Positions 34,740 to 43,190 are shown, numbered from the stretch's first letter. The stretch is DNA of 64,000 bases from Chlorogloeopsis sp038404745 (GCF_038404745.2 NZ_JAYKTT020000084.1:29429-93428), one strand, 5' to 3'. Translations and numbers: made by a program. Notes: generated from the sequence alone by a model not told the origin.

Positions 34740-36131
34740 ATGGTAGCTCGAAGGATTGCAGAAATCTTAAGAAATGGTCAGCCGGATGAATCAATAAAGG
34801 TTCAAGGCTGGGTTCGTACAAAGCGTGAATTAAAAGATTTTGCTTTTATTGAAGTCAATGATGGCTCTTGTTTGGCTAATTTGCAGGTAGTAGTCAGTAC
34901 AGAATTGCCAGACTACGAAGCTCTCTTAAAAAAATTAAATACGGGTGCCTCTGTGGAAGTATCGGGGGTATTGGTAGCTTCCCCGGCAAAAGGGCAACGG
35001 ATTGAGTTGAAAGCAAATAGCCTAGAAGTCTACGGAGAAGCTGATCCCGAAACTTATCCTTTGCAGAAAAAACGTCATTCTTTTGAGTTTCTGCGTACTA
35101 TTGGACATTTGCGATCGCGCACCAATTCTTTTGGGGCAGTTTTCCGTGTCCGCAATGCTTGTGCGACTGCTATTCACCAATTTTTCCAAGAACGTGGTTT
35201 TTTGTGGGTGCATACTCCCATCATTACAGCAAGTGACTGCGAAGGTGCGGGAGAACTTTTCAGTGTCACTAGTTTAGACTTGAAAGACATTCCTCGCACA
35301 GAGAAGCAAACAGTAGACTATAGTAAAGACTTTTTTGGTAGACCAACCTATTTAACAGTTAGCGGTCAATTAGAAGCCGAAATCATGGCGATGGCATTTA
35401 CCAATGTCTATACATTTGGCCCTACTTTCCGTGCAGAAAACTCCAATACCTCTCGCCACTTAGCAGAATTCTGGATGATCGAACCAGAAATGGCTTTTTG
35501 TGATCTCCACGGTGATATGGATTTAGCTGAAGAATTCCTCAAACATATATTCAAATATGTAATAGAGAAATGCCCAGAAGACATGGAATTTTTTAACCAA
35601 CGCATAGATAATACAGTGCTGGCAACGGCAGATAATATTATAAACAATCAATTTGAACGTATCACTTATACAGAAGCAATAAAACTTTTAGAAAAAGCTG
35701 ATGTTAAGTTTGAATATCCGGTGAGTTGGGGCTTAGATTTGCAATCAGAACATGAACGCTATCTTTGCGAACAAATGTTTAAAAAGCCAGTCATTGTTAC
35801 CGACTATCCAACCCAAATTAAAGCCTTTTATATGCGCTTAAATGACGATGAAAAAACTGTTGCCGCGATGGATATCCTCGCATCGAAAATAGGTGAAATT
35901 ATCGGGGGATCGCAGCGGGAAGAACGGCTAGACGTGTTGGAAAAGCGGATACAAGCCCAAGGAATGAAGCCAGAAGATTTGTGGTGGTATCTTGATTTAC
36001 GCCGTTACGGTACAGTTCCTCATGCTGGCTTTGGATTGGGATTTGAAAGACTTGTGCAATTTATGACAGGAATGGGAAATATCCGTGATGTGATCCCCTT
36101 CCCACGCACGCCAGAAAATGCAGAGTTTTAA
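34740..36131 (+). CDS. asnS: Asparaginyl-tRNA synthetase
   Basis: 463 residues from the ATG at 34740; a GTG four codons earlier overlaps the previous gene. It charges tRNA-Asn. The N-terminal OB-fold (VQGWVRTKRELKDFAFIEVNDGS) binds the anticodon. Class II motif 2 (FGPTFRAENSNTSRHLAEFWMIEPE) and motif 3 (GFGLGFERLVQFMTGMGNIRDVIPFPR) are complete. The asparagine rather than aspartate type is indicated by the overall AsnS-like sequence. Confidence 0.95.
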   Translation: MVARRIAEILRNGQPDESIKVQGWVRTKRELKDFAFIEVNDGSCLANLQVVVSTELPDYEALLKKLNTGASVEVSGVLVASPAKGQRIELKANSLEVYGEADPETYPLQKKRHSFEFLRTIGHLRSRTNSFGAVFRVRNACATAIHQFFQERGFLWVHTPIITASDCEGAGELFSVTSLDLKDIPRTEKQTVDYSKDFFGRPTYLTVSGQLEAEIMAMAFTNVYTFGPTFRAENSNTSRHLAEFWMIEPEMAFCDLHGDMDLAEEFLKHIFKYVIEKCPEDMEFFNQRIDNTVLATADNIINNQFERITYTEAIKLLEKADVKFEYPVSWGLDLQSEHERYLCEQMFKKPVIVTDYPTQIKAFYMRLNDDEKTVAAMDILASKIGEIIGGSQREERLDVLEKRIQAQGMKPEDLWWYLDLRRYGTVPHAGFGLGFERLVQFMTGMGNIRDVIPFPRTPENAEF

Positions 36132-36169
36132 GGATAGTTATAAACCGAGTTTATAAAATACGCCCTGTA

Positions 36170-36202
36170 AGATCCCCGACTTTTTAGAAAAGTTGGGGAT
36201 CT
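36170..36202. repeat. Hairpin repeat AGATCCCC...GGGGATCT (copy 2), probable terminator
   Basis: AGATCCCCGACTT pairs with AAGTTGGGGATCT. It lies between the convergent asnS and amino-acid permease genes, so it can serve as a terminator. Same family as 4616-4649 and 60799-60831. Confidence 0.75.
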
Positions 36203-36306
36203 GTGTTTTGAGTTTATGCATTTTTACTCACATTTTGCTCCTAACAATATGAATGTCAAAACCACAACTACGTGCAAGGAGAGCTAGGCATTCACTTATT
36301 GCCGGG

Positions 36307-37626
36307 TTAATAAGTGCGTGGTAAGTGTGTTCTTCTGAAAGCCTTTTGGATCAGAATTAGAAGCATTCCAATTCCTACAAACACCAGCGCCAAAATGTGA
36401 CTTGCACCAGAAGCAAAAGCAAACAGAACCAGATTGAAAAGTAACGCGATCACCGGAACTATATAGGGAACCCGAAACCCGTTAGTTTCAGGTTCTCGGC
36501 GTTTTATGAGTAGCAGCGAGAGGTTGACAAGACAAAACATTGCCAGAATCAAGGTGGCGGTAGTTCCTGCTAAAAATTGCAGCGTTCCAGAAAGCGCCAG
36601 AAAAATGGCAATTGGTAAAATGACCAGCAGCGTTCGATAAGGCGTGGCTCTGTGTCGATGTAGTTTCCCTAACCAAGCGCTTAGAAGTCCTTCACGCGAC
36701 ATCCCAAACAACAGCCGCGATGCCGTGACAAAATTTAACAGCGCCGTATTGAGTACAGCAAATAGAGCAATAATTGTAAAAACGATCTGGGGAAAATTGG
36801 GCTGCGCTCGACGAACTACATCGAGTAACGGAGCGCTTGAAGCAGCAAGCTCGGAGGGATTGAGTACTTGAATAGCAAGCCATGAGACGAGTATATAGAC
36901 TACGCCCGCGATCGCCAAGGCAAGTAAAATCGCTCTTGGCACGTTACGTTCGGGATTTTTAACTTCCTCCGCAACATTAACAATATCTTCAAATCCAATA
37001 AAGGCATAGAAAGCCAGTGCCGCTCCCTGGAGCACTGCACTCCAACCTATGGCTTGCTCGTTAGGGACAGCAGCAGGATTAGCCGCACCAGCACCGCTCA
37101 AAAACAAGGTTGAAACCAAAATTACAATCAAAAGACCGGCAACCTCAACAGATGTGCAAAAAATATTCAGAGCCGAGGATTCCTTCATGCCTCTGAAATT
37201 GACAAATGCCAACACCGAAAAAAGCGCCAGGATAATCAGCCAAGCTGGAATCGCTGGTATAAAAGCGTTGAAATAGCCAGCAAATGCTTTCGAGAGCGTC
37301 GCCATCGAAACCAAGCATGTACAAAACATTAACCAGCCGACTAATATAGAGAGCCAGTCGGTGCGAAATGCCCTGTGGACAAAGCATGCTACTCCACCGC
37401 TTTGTGGAAATCGGCTGCCCAGTTCGGCGTAACTTAAAGCCGTGAATGCCGCTACAATCATAGCGGTTAAGAACGAAGCCCAAACCAAAGTGCCGGCAAG
37501 TCCGGCAATTTTTCCGACTACCGCATAAATTCCCGCACCCAAAATATCACCCACTCCGTAAATCACCAAAGTTGGCAATCCAAACACTCGCTTGAGTGAA
37601 TCTGCTTCTGCTACATTTTTTTGCAT
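36307..37626 (-). CDS. APC-family amino-acid permease
   Basis: 439 residues with about twelve membrane helices. The amino acid-polyamine-organocation family signature is at the N-terminus (LKRVFGLPTLVIYGVGDILGAGIYAVVGKIAG). AFYAFIGFEDIVNVAEEVKNPERNVPRAI is a second strong family block. The substrate is not predictable. It stands alone and its 5' end borders a run of pseudogenes on the other strand. Confidence 0.93.
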   Translation of the reverse strand: MQKNVAEADSLKRVFGLPTLVIYGVGDILGAGIYAVVGKIAGLAGTLVWASFLTAMIVAAFTALSYAELGSRFPQSGGVACFVHRAFRTDWLSILVGWLMFCTCLVSMATLSKAFAGYFNAFIPAIPAWLIILALFSVLAFVNFRGMKESSALNIFCTSVEVAGLLIVILVSTLFLSGAGAANPAAVPNEQAIGWSAVLQGAALAFYAFIGFEDIVNVAEEVKNPERNVPRAILLALAIAGVVYILVSWLAIQVLNPSELAASSAPLLDVVRRAQPNFPQIVFTIIALFAVLNTALLNFVTASRLLFGMSREGLLSAWLGKLHRHRATPYRTLLVILPIAIFLALSGTLQFLAGTTATLILAMFCLVNLSLLLIKRREPETNGFRVPYIVPVIALLFNLVLFAFASGASHILALVFVGIGMLLILIQKAFRRTHLPRTY

Positions 37627-37755
37627 ACAACGCCTAAGAGCTTTTTTTTACTCAACTGCTAACTTTTCAAACATCTTTGTTACTAGGTTGAACTGGTAAC
37701 GAAGGTTTTGAGGCTGCGCCTCCAGAATGATGGTTTCCGAATAAGTCTGCAAAGG

Positions 37756-38051
37756 TTCTGGAAGCGAAGTTGCCGTCAATGGTATCGACGCTTGGAACAC
37801 GGTACGCAGTGGAGAGTATGACTGGTGGTGACTGATATTGATATGCCCCGCTCGAGTGGCTTTGAACTTACAAGCCAGATTAAAACCCATGCCAATTTAA
37901 AGCATACTCCTGTAATTATTGTTTCATACAAAGACTGAGAAGAAGACCGACTGCAAGGATTAGAAGTAGGTGCAGACTACTATCTAACCAAGAGCCACTT
38001 TCATAATATAGGCTTGTGCAAGCAGTGATTGACTTGATTGGAGAGGCTTAA
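37756..38051 (+). pseudogene. Remnant of a CheA-type hybrid kinase (C-terminal receiver domain)
   Basis: The plus strand encodes pieces of a response-regulator receiver in shifting frames. First GSEVAVNGIDAWNTVRSGEYD, then after a frameshift DIDMPRSSGFELTSQIKTHA and LKHTPVIIVSYKD, then an in-frame stop. Next comes EEDRLQGLEVGADYYLTKS, and after another shift LVQAVIDLIGEA with a natural stop at 38049-38051. That ending, 3 bases before a cheB-like start, is the usual junction between a CheA-type hybrid kinase and cheB. At least two frameshifts and one stop make it non-functional. The minus-strand ORF over 37648-37890 is antisense to this remnant and is not a gene. Confidence 0.8.
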
Positions 38052-38054
38052 GGC

Positions 38055-38426
38055 ATGAGGATTGCCATCGTCAAAGATACGCTCATGGCAGTGGAGATAA
38101 TGCGTCGGATAGTCAAAAAAGAGCCAAATTACAAGTTGGCGTGGGTTGCCTACGATGGTGTAGAAGCTGTTGGTAAAGGTGCAGCAGACACCCCTGATTT
38201 AATTTTGATGGATGTACTCATACCCAGAATGGATGGAGTAGAAGCCACTGGTGCTCGCGGTTTAAGCTTATTGCGGCAAGCTGGTTGGCATACCATTGCC
38301 CAAGACGAAAAGACTTGCGTTGTTTATGGTATGCCTAAAGCCGCAGTAGACTTAGGAGCAGCAATAGAAGTTCTGCCTGTGGAAGCGATCGCCCCAACTT
38401 GTGTCAAACATTTACCTATTTACTAA
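38055..38426 (+). pseudogene. cheB-like gene with large in-frame internal deletion
   Basis: A 123-residue open frame. Residues 1-68 are the start of a receiver domain (MRIAIVKDTLMAVEIMRRIV, LILMDVLIPRMDGVEAT). It then jumps directly to the very C-terminus of the CheB methylesterase (GARGLSLLRQAGWHTIAQDE, VVYGMPKAAVDLGAA, EVLPVEAIAP). The second half of the receiver, the linker and nearly all of the esterase domain, including the catalytic Ser, His and Asp, are missing. In a normal CheB of about 350 residues these parts are far apart. The frame is open but the product should be inactive. Confidence 0.85.
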
Positions 38427-38433
38427 ATATTTT

Positions 38434-38492
38434 GTAATTAATATTTATACTTCTATTTATGTAAAATAATTAATATTTATACTTCTATTTAT
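38434..38492. repeat. Two tandem copies of a ~32-base A/T-rich unit
   Basis: AATTAATATTTATACTTCTA occurs twice, about 32 bases apart, immediately after the deleted cheB frame. Confidence 0.75.
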
Positions 38493-38641
38493 TTAAAAAT
38501 TAATATACTATTCAAACATGAAAATTTTTAAAATTAATAATGCACATTGTAGTTTACAGCAAATTTCGTGTATTTGAACCACAATTTTTTGTCGGGGTGA
38601 GTTTAGCAAATATCCTTTCGGTTTAAGCTAGAGATTTAAAT

Positions 38642-38957
38642 AAAACCCGCAATGCAATTGATGCTCTCTTAGAGCAGGAGGAATAAGAAAATAAACAAAT
38701 TTTGATTCAGACAGAAACAATTGATGAAAAATATATTAGAGTTAGAATTAAAGACAAGGGGCCAGGAATTGAGTTAGAAAACCAAAAGTAAAATCTTCGA
38801 TCCATTTTTTACGACTAAGCCAGTAGATAAAGGCACAGGCATAGGATTAGCAATTAGCAGTCAAATTGTTGATAAGCATAAGGGCTAAATTTCAGTTAAG
38901 TCCGAACCAGTACACGGAACTGAATTTACCATCGAGATTCCTATAAAAATAGACTGA
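38642..38957 (+). pseudogene. Remnant of a histidine-kinase ATPase domain
   Basis: The plus strand reads NAIDALLEQEE (N-box end), stop, ENKQILIQTETIDEKYIRV, RIKDKGPGIELENQK (G1 box), stop or frameshift. Then IFDPFFTTKPVDKGTGIGLAI (F and G2 boxes), SSQIVDKHKG, stop, ISVKSEPVHGTEFTIEIP. This order is diagnostic for the HATPase_c domain of a sensor kinase. At least two in-frame stops and one frameshift are present. No dimerisation/His domain is recognisable upstream. Confidence 0.85.
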
Positions 38958-38990
38958 TATTAGGATTACTATTTGATTTTTGAACAACAT

Positions 38991-39069
38991 GTAGGGTGTG
39001 TGATCGCAAAGTGTAACGTACCATTTCCAAGGATTTGGTGCGTTCGACTAAAGTCATAACGCACCCTAC
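38991..39069. repeat. GTAGGGTG...CGCACCCTAC inverted-end element
   Basis: About 79 bases with ends GTAGGGTGTG and CGCACCCTAC. The inside also has TGGTGCGTTCGA and AAAGTCATAACGC. A type of small palindromic repeat known between genes of cyanobacteria; here it lies in the decayed region. Confidence 0.65.
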
Positions 39070-39268
39070 TTAATTTTTCTCTGGTATTGGCAGGAAATCG
39101 CATCAGGAGCAGTAATCTTACAAGTATATACAAAGATATAGCTGCTTAAAGGCGGCGCTACCAAAGTCTAACTTCGCAAGATTGTAAATCTTAAACTATA
39201 CAATCAACTCAACTAAATTCAGGAATTTTAATATCCATTCACTAGTAAAAACAATAAACACTTGAGGT

Positions 39269-39325
39269 ATGAGTTTTGAGTTATGTGTTTGTAATTTCAA
39301 AACTTACTCATAACTCAATTCTCAT
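39269..39325 (-). terminator. Long hairpin downstream of the response-regulator gene
   Basis: ATGAGTTTTGAGTTATG pairs with CATAACTCAATTCTCAT around a ~23-base loop. It begins about 16 bases after the stop of the minus-strand regulator. There is no clear T-run, so it may be a repeat used as terminator. Confidence 0.5.
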
Positions 39326-39340
39326 CACTTAATGCTTTAT

Positions 39341-40018
39341 TTATGCCATTTGATTTTCAATCGCCCACCGCGCTAGTTCAGTGCGGTTGTGTAGATTGGT
39401 TTTGCCCAACATATTGGACACATGGCTTTCAACTGTACGCTGACTGACATTTAGCTCTTCAGCAATTTCGCGGTTTGCTAAACCCCTAGCAACAAACTGC
39501 ACCACTTTTAGTTCTGTGGGGGTTAATTGTACATCGAAGGGAACTTGGATACGGGAGCCATTCTCCCCTCCTTTTGCCTGATGTTCTTTCCAACGAATGG
39601 TTTGCTTTAGAGAAGATTCTACCTGTGCTACTAGTTCCTCAGGCTCAAAGGGTTTAACCATGTATACATCAGCACCTTTATTCAGACCTTTAACTCGGTC
39701 TGCGCTTTGTCCCTTAGCCGAAAGGAATAGAACGGGAATCCAACTGGTGCGTTCGTTTTGCCGGACTTGCTCTACAAAAGTATAACCATCCATTTCCGGC
39801 ATCATCACGTCACAAATGATCATGTCTGGAATATCCTGCTCTAAAATTTCCAGAGCTTCTCGACCATTTTCTGCGGTGATGACTTCATATCCCCGAAATT
39901 CCAAGTAATCCTTCACCAGCAAAATCAGGTTGGGGTCATCATCAATGAGTAGAAGTCGTTTGTGATCTTTCATGCTGGGTTCTTTCATAGCAGTGGCACT
40001 TGTCGCGCTTAGATCCAT
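39341..40018 (-). CDS. NarL/LuxR-type response regulator (Ycf29/Rre1-like)
   Basis: About 225 residues from the ATG at 40018; later ATGs at 39988 and 39973 are alternatives, and none has a clear ribosome-binding site. A receiver domain (LLLIDDDPNLILLVKDYLEFRGYEV, phospho-Asp at about 70 in MIICDVMMPEMDGY, LSAKGQSADRVKG, KPF) is followed by a LuxR-type helix-turn-helix (LTPTELKVVQFVARGLANREIAEELNVSQRTVESHVSNML). The receiver resembles Ycf29/Rre1, which controls stress genes in cyanobacteria. No kinase partner is intact nearby. It sits, divergent, about 1 kb from groESL. Confidence 0.88.
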   Translation of the reverse strand: MDLSATSATAMKEPSMKDHKRLLLIDDDPNLILLVKDYLEFRGYEVITAENGREALEILEQDIPDMIICDVMMPEMDGYTFVEQVRQNERTSWIPVLFLSAKGQSADRVKGLNKGADVYMVKPFEPEELVAQVESSLKQTIRWKEHQAKGGENGSRIQVPFDVQLTPTELKVVQFVARGLANREIAEELNVSQRTVESHVSNMLGKTNLHNRTELARWAIENQMA

Positions 40019-40341
40019 CAAGGTCTTGAATAGCAATCCTTTTTGGTGGTTTGTTGTGATTTTGTGCTTTTTCCTACTTAACTTGCCTTTGGTTCGTAAA
40101 TATCTCAAAATAATAATTGCTTTTGAGAAACTACTATATCAATGGCAAAAGTCCAGTGAGGATACGTAGAGCATTAGTATTTATAATGCGTTATTATATA
40201 TCGCTTTGAAAGGAGCGGGCAAAAAACTTCAATTGAATAATAATCTTTCAGATTATCAAATTCTTTTTGGCTAAATATGCTCCCTGTTAACAATTAACCC
40301 GCACTTTCCCTAGCTTGCTGTCTTACCATATCCTTCGGCTA

Positions 40342-40717
40342 TTAAGCTGATATCAGTTGATTGCGAAAAACCGAAGCATTTTCTGACAAGGAATGAACTA
40401 GAAAAGCATACTCTTCAACCACCTTATTTCCTATTAAGTGTTTTTGTATAACCCGCTCAATAACTTTCACAGTTGTTTAGCGATCCCAGACTCTATCCGG
40501 GTAAACAACTATTATCGGCCCAGAGCAACAAACTCGCAAGCTGTCGGCTTTGCTTTGAAGTATGCAACTGGGATGACTCTGTTGGGAAAAATCTAGCTAC
40601 AGCTGTTTTTAGCCGCTTGTTCAAGTTTTCCCTTGTTTCCAGACTAGCTTCTTTTGCACTATATTTAGGCATATTCTGAACAGTACAGATAAAAATATTT
40701 CTCTGAATTTTTCTCAA
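40342..40717 (-). pseudogene. Decayed 2Fe-2S thioredoxin-like ferredoxin gene
   Basis: The minus strand starts MRKIQRNIFICTVQN, then ENLNKRLK, in one frame. After a frameshift it reads RVCCSGPIIVVYPDRVWDR, an in-frame TAA, then TVKVIERVIQKHLIGNKVVEEYAF and on to a stop at 40342-40344. The order (FICT..., C...GP.VVVYPDRVW, I..HLIG...VEEY) is that of small cyanobacterial (2Fe-2S) ferredoxin-domain proteins. Of the expected four cluster cysteines, at least one (CTGxxC type) is lost. A frameshift plus a stop rule out a functional protein. Confidence 0.75.
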
Positions 40718-40966
40718 GTCCCGAAGTTTCTATACAATTACTTAAGGCTTTTGTTTGGGGCTGTTGAGTGGTTTTTCTTATTTCTAGACTAAGTTGGATC
40801 ACTTTATTTTTTACCTATCCCACAGTCTCTAATTTCTGTTCTATAACAATTTCCATGCTTTGCAAATAAATTTGACCATATATAAATATTCGTAACTTAA
40901 TCAAAAAAACCTGAAAGACTCAATAATTAGAGTATTTTTACTCAAAATAATTCTGTACCTGATCAA
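40718..40966. other. A/T-rich region upstream of groESL regulatory sites
   Basis: Nothing coding seen. Together with 40019-40341 it makes up the rest of the roughly 1-kb gap between the response regulator and groES. The groESL promoter should lie at the right end. Confidence 0.5.
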
Positions 40967-40982
40967 GTTCGGGAACCCGTAC
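40967..40982 (+). promoter_or_regulatory. K-box of groESL
   Basis: GTTCGG-GAAC-CCGTAC exactly fits the consensus GTTCGG-NNAN-CCNNAC described upstream of cyanobacterial groESL as a light/heat-responsive element. It lies 39 bases before the CIRCE. Confidence 0.85.
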
Positions 40983-41021
40983 ACTCCAAATTGTTGCTAT
41001 TGCGCATCATCCTTCGCTAAA

Positions 41022-41048
41022 TTAGCACTCAGGAGTTGAGAGTGCTAA
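41022..41048 (+). promoter_or_regulatory. CIRCE operator (HrcA site) of groESL
   Basis: TTAGCACTC-N9-GAGTGCTAA, a perfect match to the CIRCE inverted repeat bound by the HrcA repressor. It ends 17 bases before the groES ATG. Heat should relieve repression of groESL. Confidence 0.97.
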
Positions 41049-41065
41049 CCAAGCACGAAATTCGT

Positions 41066-41377
41066 ATGGCAGCTGTATCTCTAAGCGTTTCTACCGTTAA
41101 ACCTTTAGGCGATCGCGTTTTTGTGAAAGTGAGCGCCTCTGAAGAAAAAACCGCAGGTGGATTGTATTTACCCGATACTGCAAAAGAGAAGCCTCAAGTA
41201 GGCGAAGTAGTTGCAGTTGGTGATGGCAAAGTCAAAGATGATGGCGGCCGTCAGCCAATGGATGTAAAAGTAGGAGACAAAGTTCTTTACTCCAAATATG
41301 CCGGTACCGATATCAAACTGGGTACCGACGAATATGTACTACTTTCAGAAAAAGACATTTTGGCGATCGTTTCGTAG
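41066..41377 (+). CDS. groES: Co-chaperonin GroES
   Basis: 103 residues from the ATG at 41066. The longer frame from 41036 begins inside CIRCE and is rejected. It forms the heptameric lid of the GroEL chamber. Conserved parts are VKPLGDRVFVKVSASEEKTAGGLYLPDTAKEKPQ (including the mobile loop) and VGDKVLYSKYAGTDIKLGTDEYVLLSEKDILAI. It is followed after 81 bases, which contain heptamer repeats, by groEL in the same operon. Confidence 0.98.
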   Translation: MAAVSLSVSTVKPLGDRVFVKVSASEEKTAGGLYLPDTAKEKPQVGEVVAVGDGKVKDDGGRQPMDVKVGDKVLYSKYAGTDIKLGTDEYVLLSEKDILAIVS

Positions 41378-41397
41378 TCATTAGTCATTGGTCATTA
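41375..41397. repeat. TTAGTCATTGGTCATT repeats in the groES-groEL spacer
   Basis: Short heptamer repeats inside the groESL operon spacer, starting at the groES stop codon. Confidence 0.75.
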
Positions 41398-41458
41398 ACA
41401 ATGACTGCTGAATAAATGGCAAGTGACAACTAAACATAAAGAATTGAACTAGAGAATT

Positions 41459-43099
41459 ATGGCAAAGCGCATTATTTACAACGAAAACGCTCGTCGCGCC
41501 TTAGAAAGAGGCATGGATATCCTGGCTGAGGCAGTAGCTGTTACCCTCGGCCCCAAAGGTCGTAACGTAGTACTAGAAAAGAAGTTTGGTGCACCACAAA
41601 TTGTTAACGATGGTGTAACCATTGCTAAAGAAATTGAATTAGAAGACCACGTTGAAAACACTGGCGTTTCTTTGATTCGCCAGGCTGCTTCCAAGACCAA
41701 TGACGCTGCTGGTGATGGTACCACCACTGCTACTGTTTTGGCACACGCAGTAGTCAAAGAAGGCTTGCGTAACGTTGCAGCTGGTGCAAACGCGATTCTG
41801 CTCAAGCGCGGTATTGATAAAGCTACTAACTTCTTGGTAGAAAGAATTAAAGAACACGCTCGTCCTGTTGAAGATTCCAAAGCTATTGCTCAAGTAGGTG
41901 CCATCTCGGCTGGTAACGACGAAGAAGTCGGTCAGATGATTGCCGAAGCAATGGATAAGGTAGGTAAAGAAGGTGTAATTTCCCTGGAAGAAGGGAAGTC
42001 TATGACCACCGAATTGGAAATTACTGAAGGGATGCGCTTTGACAAAGGCTACATCTCTCCTTACTTCGCCACCGATGCAGAGCGGATGGAAGCAATCTTC
42101 GATGAGCCTTTCATACTGCTAACCGATAAGAAAATTGCCCTAGTACAAGACCTCGTACCAGTTCTAGAGCAAGTAGCTCGCGCTGGTCGTCCTTTGGTAA
42201 TTATCGCCGAAGATATTGAGAAAGAAGCTTTGGCAACCTTGGTAGTCAACCGTTTGCGTGGCGTTCTCAACGTTGCTGCTGTGAAAGCTCCTGGTTTTGG
42301 CGATCGCCGCAAAGCAATGCTCGAAGATATCGCCATCCTCACTGGCGGTCAAGTCATCACCGAAGATGCTGGACTGAAGTTAGAAAACGCCAAGCTAGAT
42401 TCTCTGGGTAAAGCTCGCCGCATCACTATCACCAAAGACAACACCACCATTGTTGCTGAAGGTAACGAGCAAGCTGTAAAAGCTCGTGTCGAGCAAATTC
42501 GCCGTCAAATGGAAGAAACAGAATCTTCCTACGACAAAGAGAAATTGCAAGAGCGTCTGGCTAAGTTAGCTGGTGGTGTAGCTGTCGTCAAGGTTGGCGC
42601 TGCTACCGAAACTGAAATGAAAGATAAGAAGTTGCGCCTAGAAGACGCCATCAACGCTACCAAAGCTGCGGTAGAAGAAGGTATCGTTCCTGGTGGTGGT
42701 ACAACTCTGGCTCACCTCTCTCCCCAACTCGAAGAGTGGGCAAACAGCAACCTTAAGGGTGAAGAATTGACTGGTGCGTTGATCGTAGCTCGTGCTCTGG
42801 CTGCTCCCCTGAAGCGTATTGCTGAAAACGCCGGTCAGAATGGCGCTGTGATCGCTGAACGCGTGAAAGAAAAAGAGTTCAACGTTGGCTACGATGCTGC
42901 TAAGAACGAGTTTGTTGACTTGTTTACTGCTGGTATCGTCGATCCTGCGAAGGTGACTCGTTCTGCTCTGCAAAACGCAGCTTCCATCGCGGGGATGGTG
43001 TTGACAACTGAGTGTATCGTTGTTGACAAGCCTGAGCCTAAGGACAATGCTCCTGCTGGTGCTGGCGCTGGCATGGGCGGCGGTGACTTCGATTACTAA
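41459..43099 (+). CDS. groEL: Chaperonin GroEL (GroEL1 type)
   Basis: 546 residues. ATP-dependent protein-folding chamber. MAKRIIYNENARRALERGMDILAEAV, the ATP-binding GDGTTTATVLAHAV, VEEGIVPGGGTTL and NAASIAGMVLTTE are all conserved. The C-terminus is GAGAGMGGGDFDY, lacking a long GGM repeat tail. Its linkage to groES and to CIRCE/K-box identifies the operon-borne GroEL1. A terminator follows at 43141-43178. Confidence 0.98.
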   Translation: MAKRIIYNENARRALERGMDILAEAVAVTLGPKGRNVVLEKKFGAPQIVNDGVTIAKEIELEDHVENTGVSLIRQAASKTNDAAGDGTTTATVLAHAVVKEGLRNVAAGANAILLKRGIDKATNFLVERIKEHARPVEDSKAIAQVGAISAGNDEEVGQMIAEAMDKVGKEGVISLEEGKSMTTELEITEGMRFDKGYISPYFATDAERMEAIFDEPFILLTDKKIALVQDLVPVLEQVARAGRPLVIIAEDIEKEALATLVVNRLRGVLNVAAVKAPGFGDRRKAMLEDIAILTGGQVITEDAGLKLENAKLDSLGKARRITITKDNTTIVAEGNEQAVKARVEQIRRQMEETESSYDKEKLQERLAKLAGGVAVVKVGAATETEMKDKKLRLEDAINATKAAVEEGIVPGGGTTLAHLSPQLEEWANSNLKGEELTGALIVARALAAPLKRIAENAGQNGAVIAERVKEKEFNVGYDAAKNEFVDLFTAGIVDPAKVTRSALQNAASIAGMVLTTECIVVDKPEPKDNAPAGAGAGMGGGDFDY

Positions 43100-43140
43100 G
43101 GTTTATCTTGTGGGACGGGCATCTTGCCCGTCTTGATGTA

Positions 43141-43178
43141 AAAACAGCTGCTTCCTTGGGGGAGGTGGCTGTTTTTTT
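43141..43178 (+). terminator. Terminator of groESL
   Basis: AAAACAGC pairs with GCTGTTTT, with inner CTTCC/GGAGG pairing, then a T-run. A smaller GACGGGCA/TGCCCGTC hairpin precedes it at about 43114-43132. Confidence 0.88.
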
Positions 43179-43190
43179 ATTGAACCGCCA

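Noticed and set aside
37648..37890. 80-codon minus-strand ORF beside the amino-acid permease
   Set aside because: Antisense to the recognisable CheA-type receiver remnant on the plus strand; no family resemblance of its own.
41036..41065. Upstream TTG start for groES
   Set aside because: Lies inside the CIRCE operator; the ATG at 41066 gives the conserved N-terminus.
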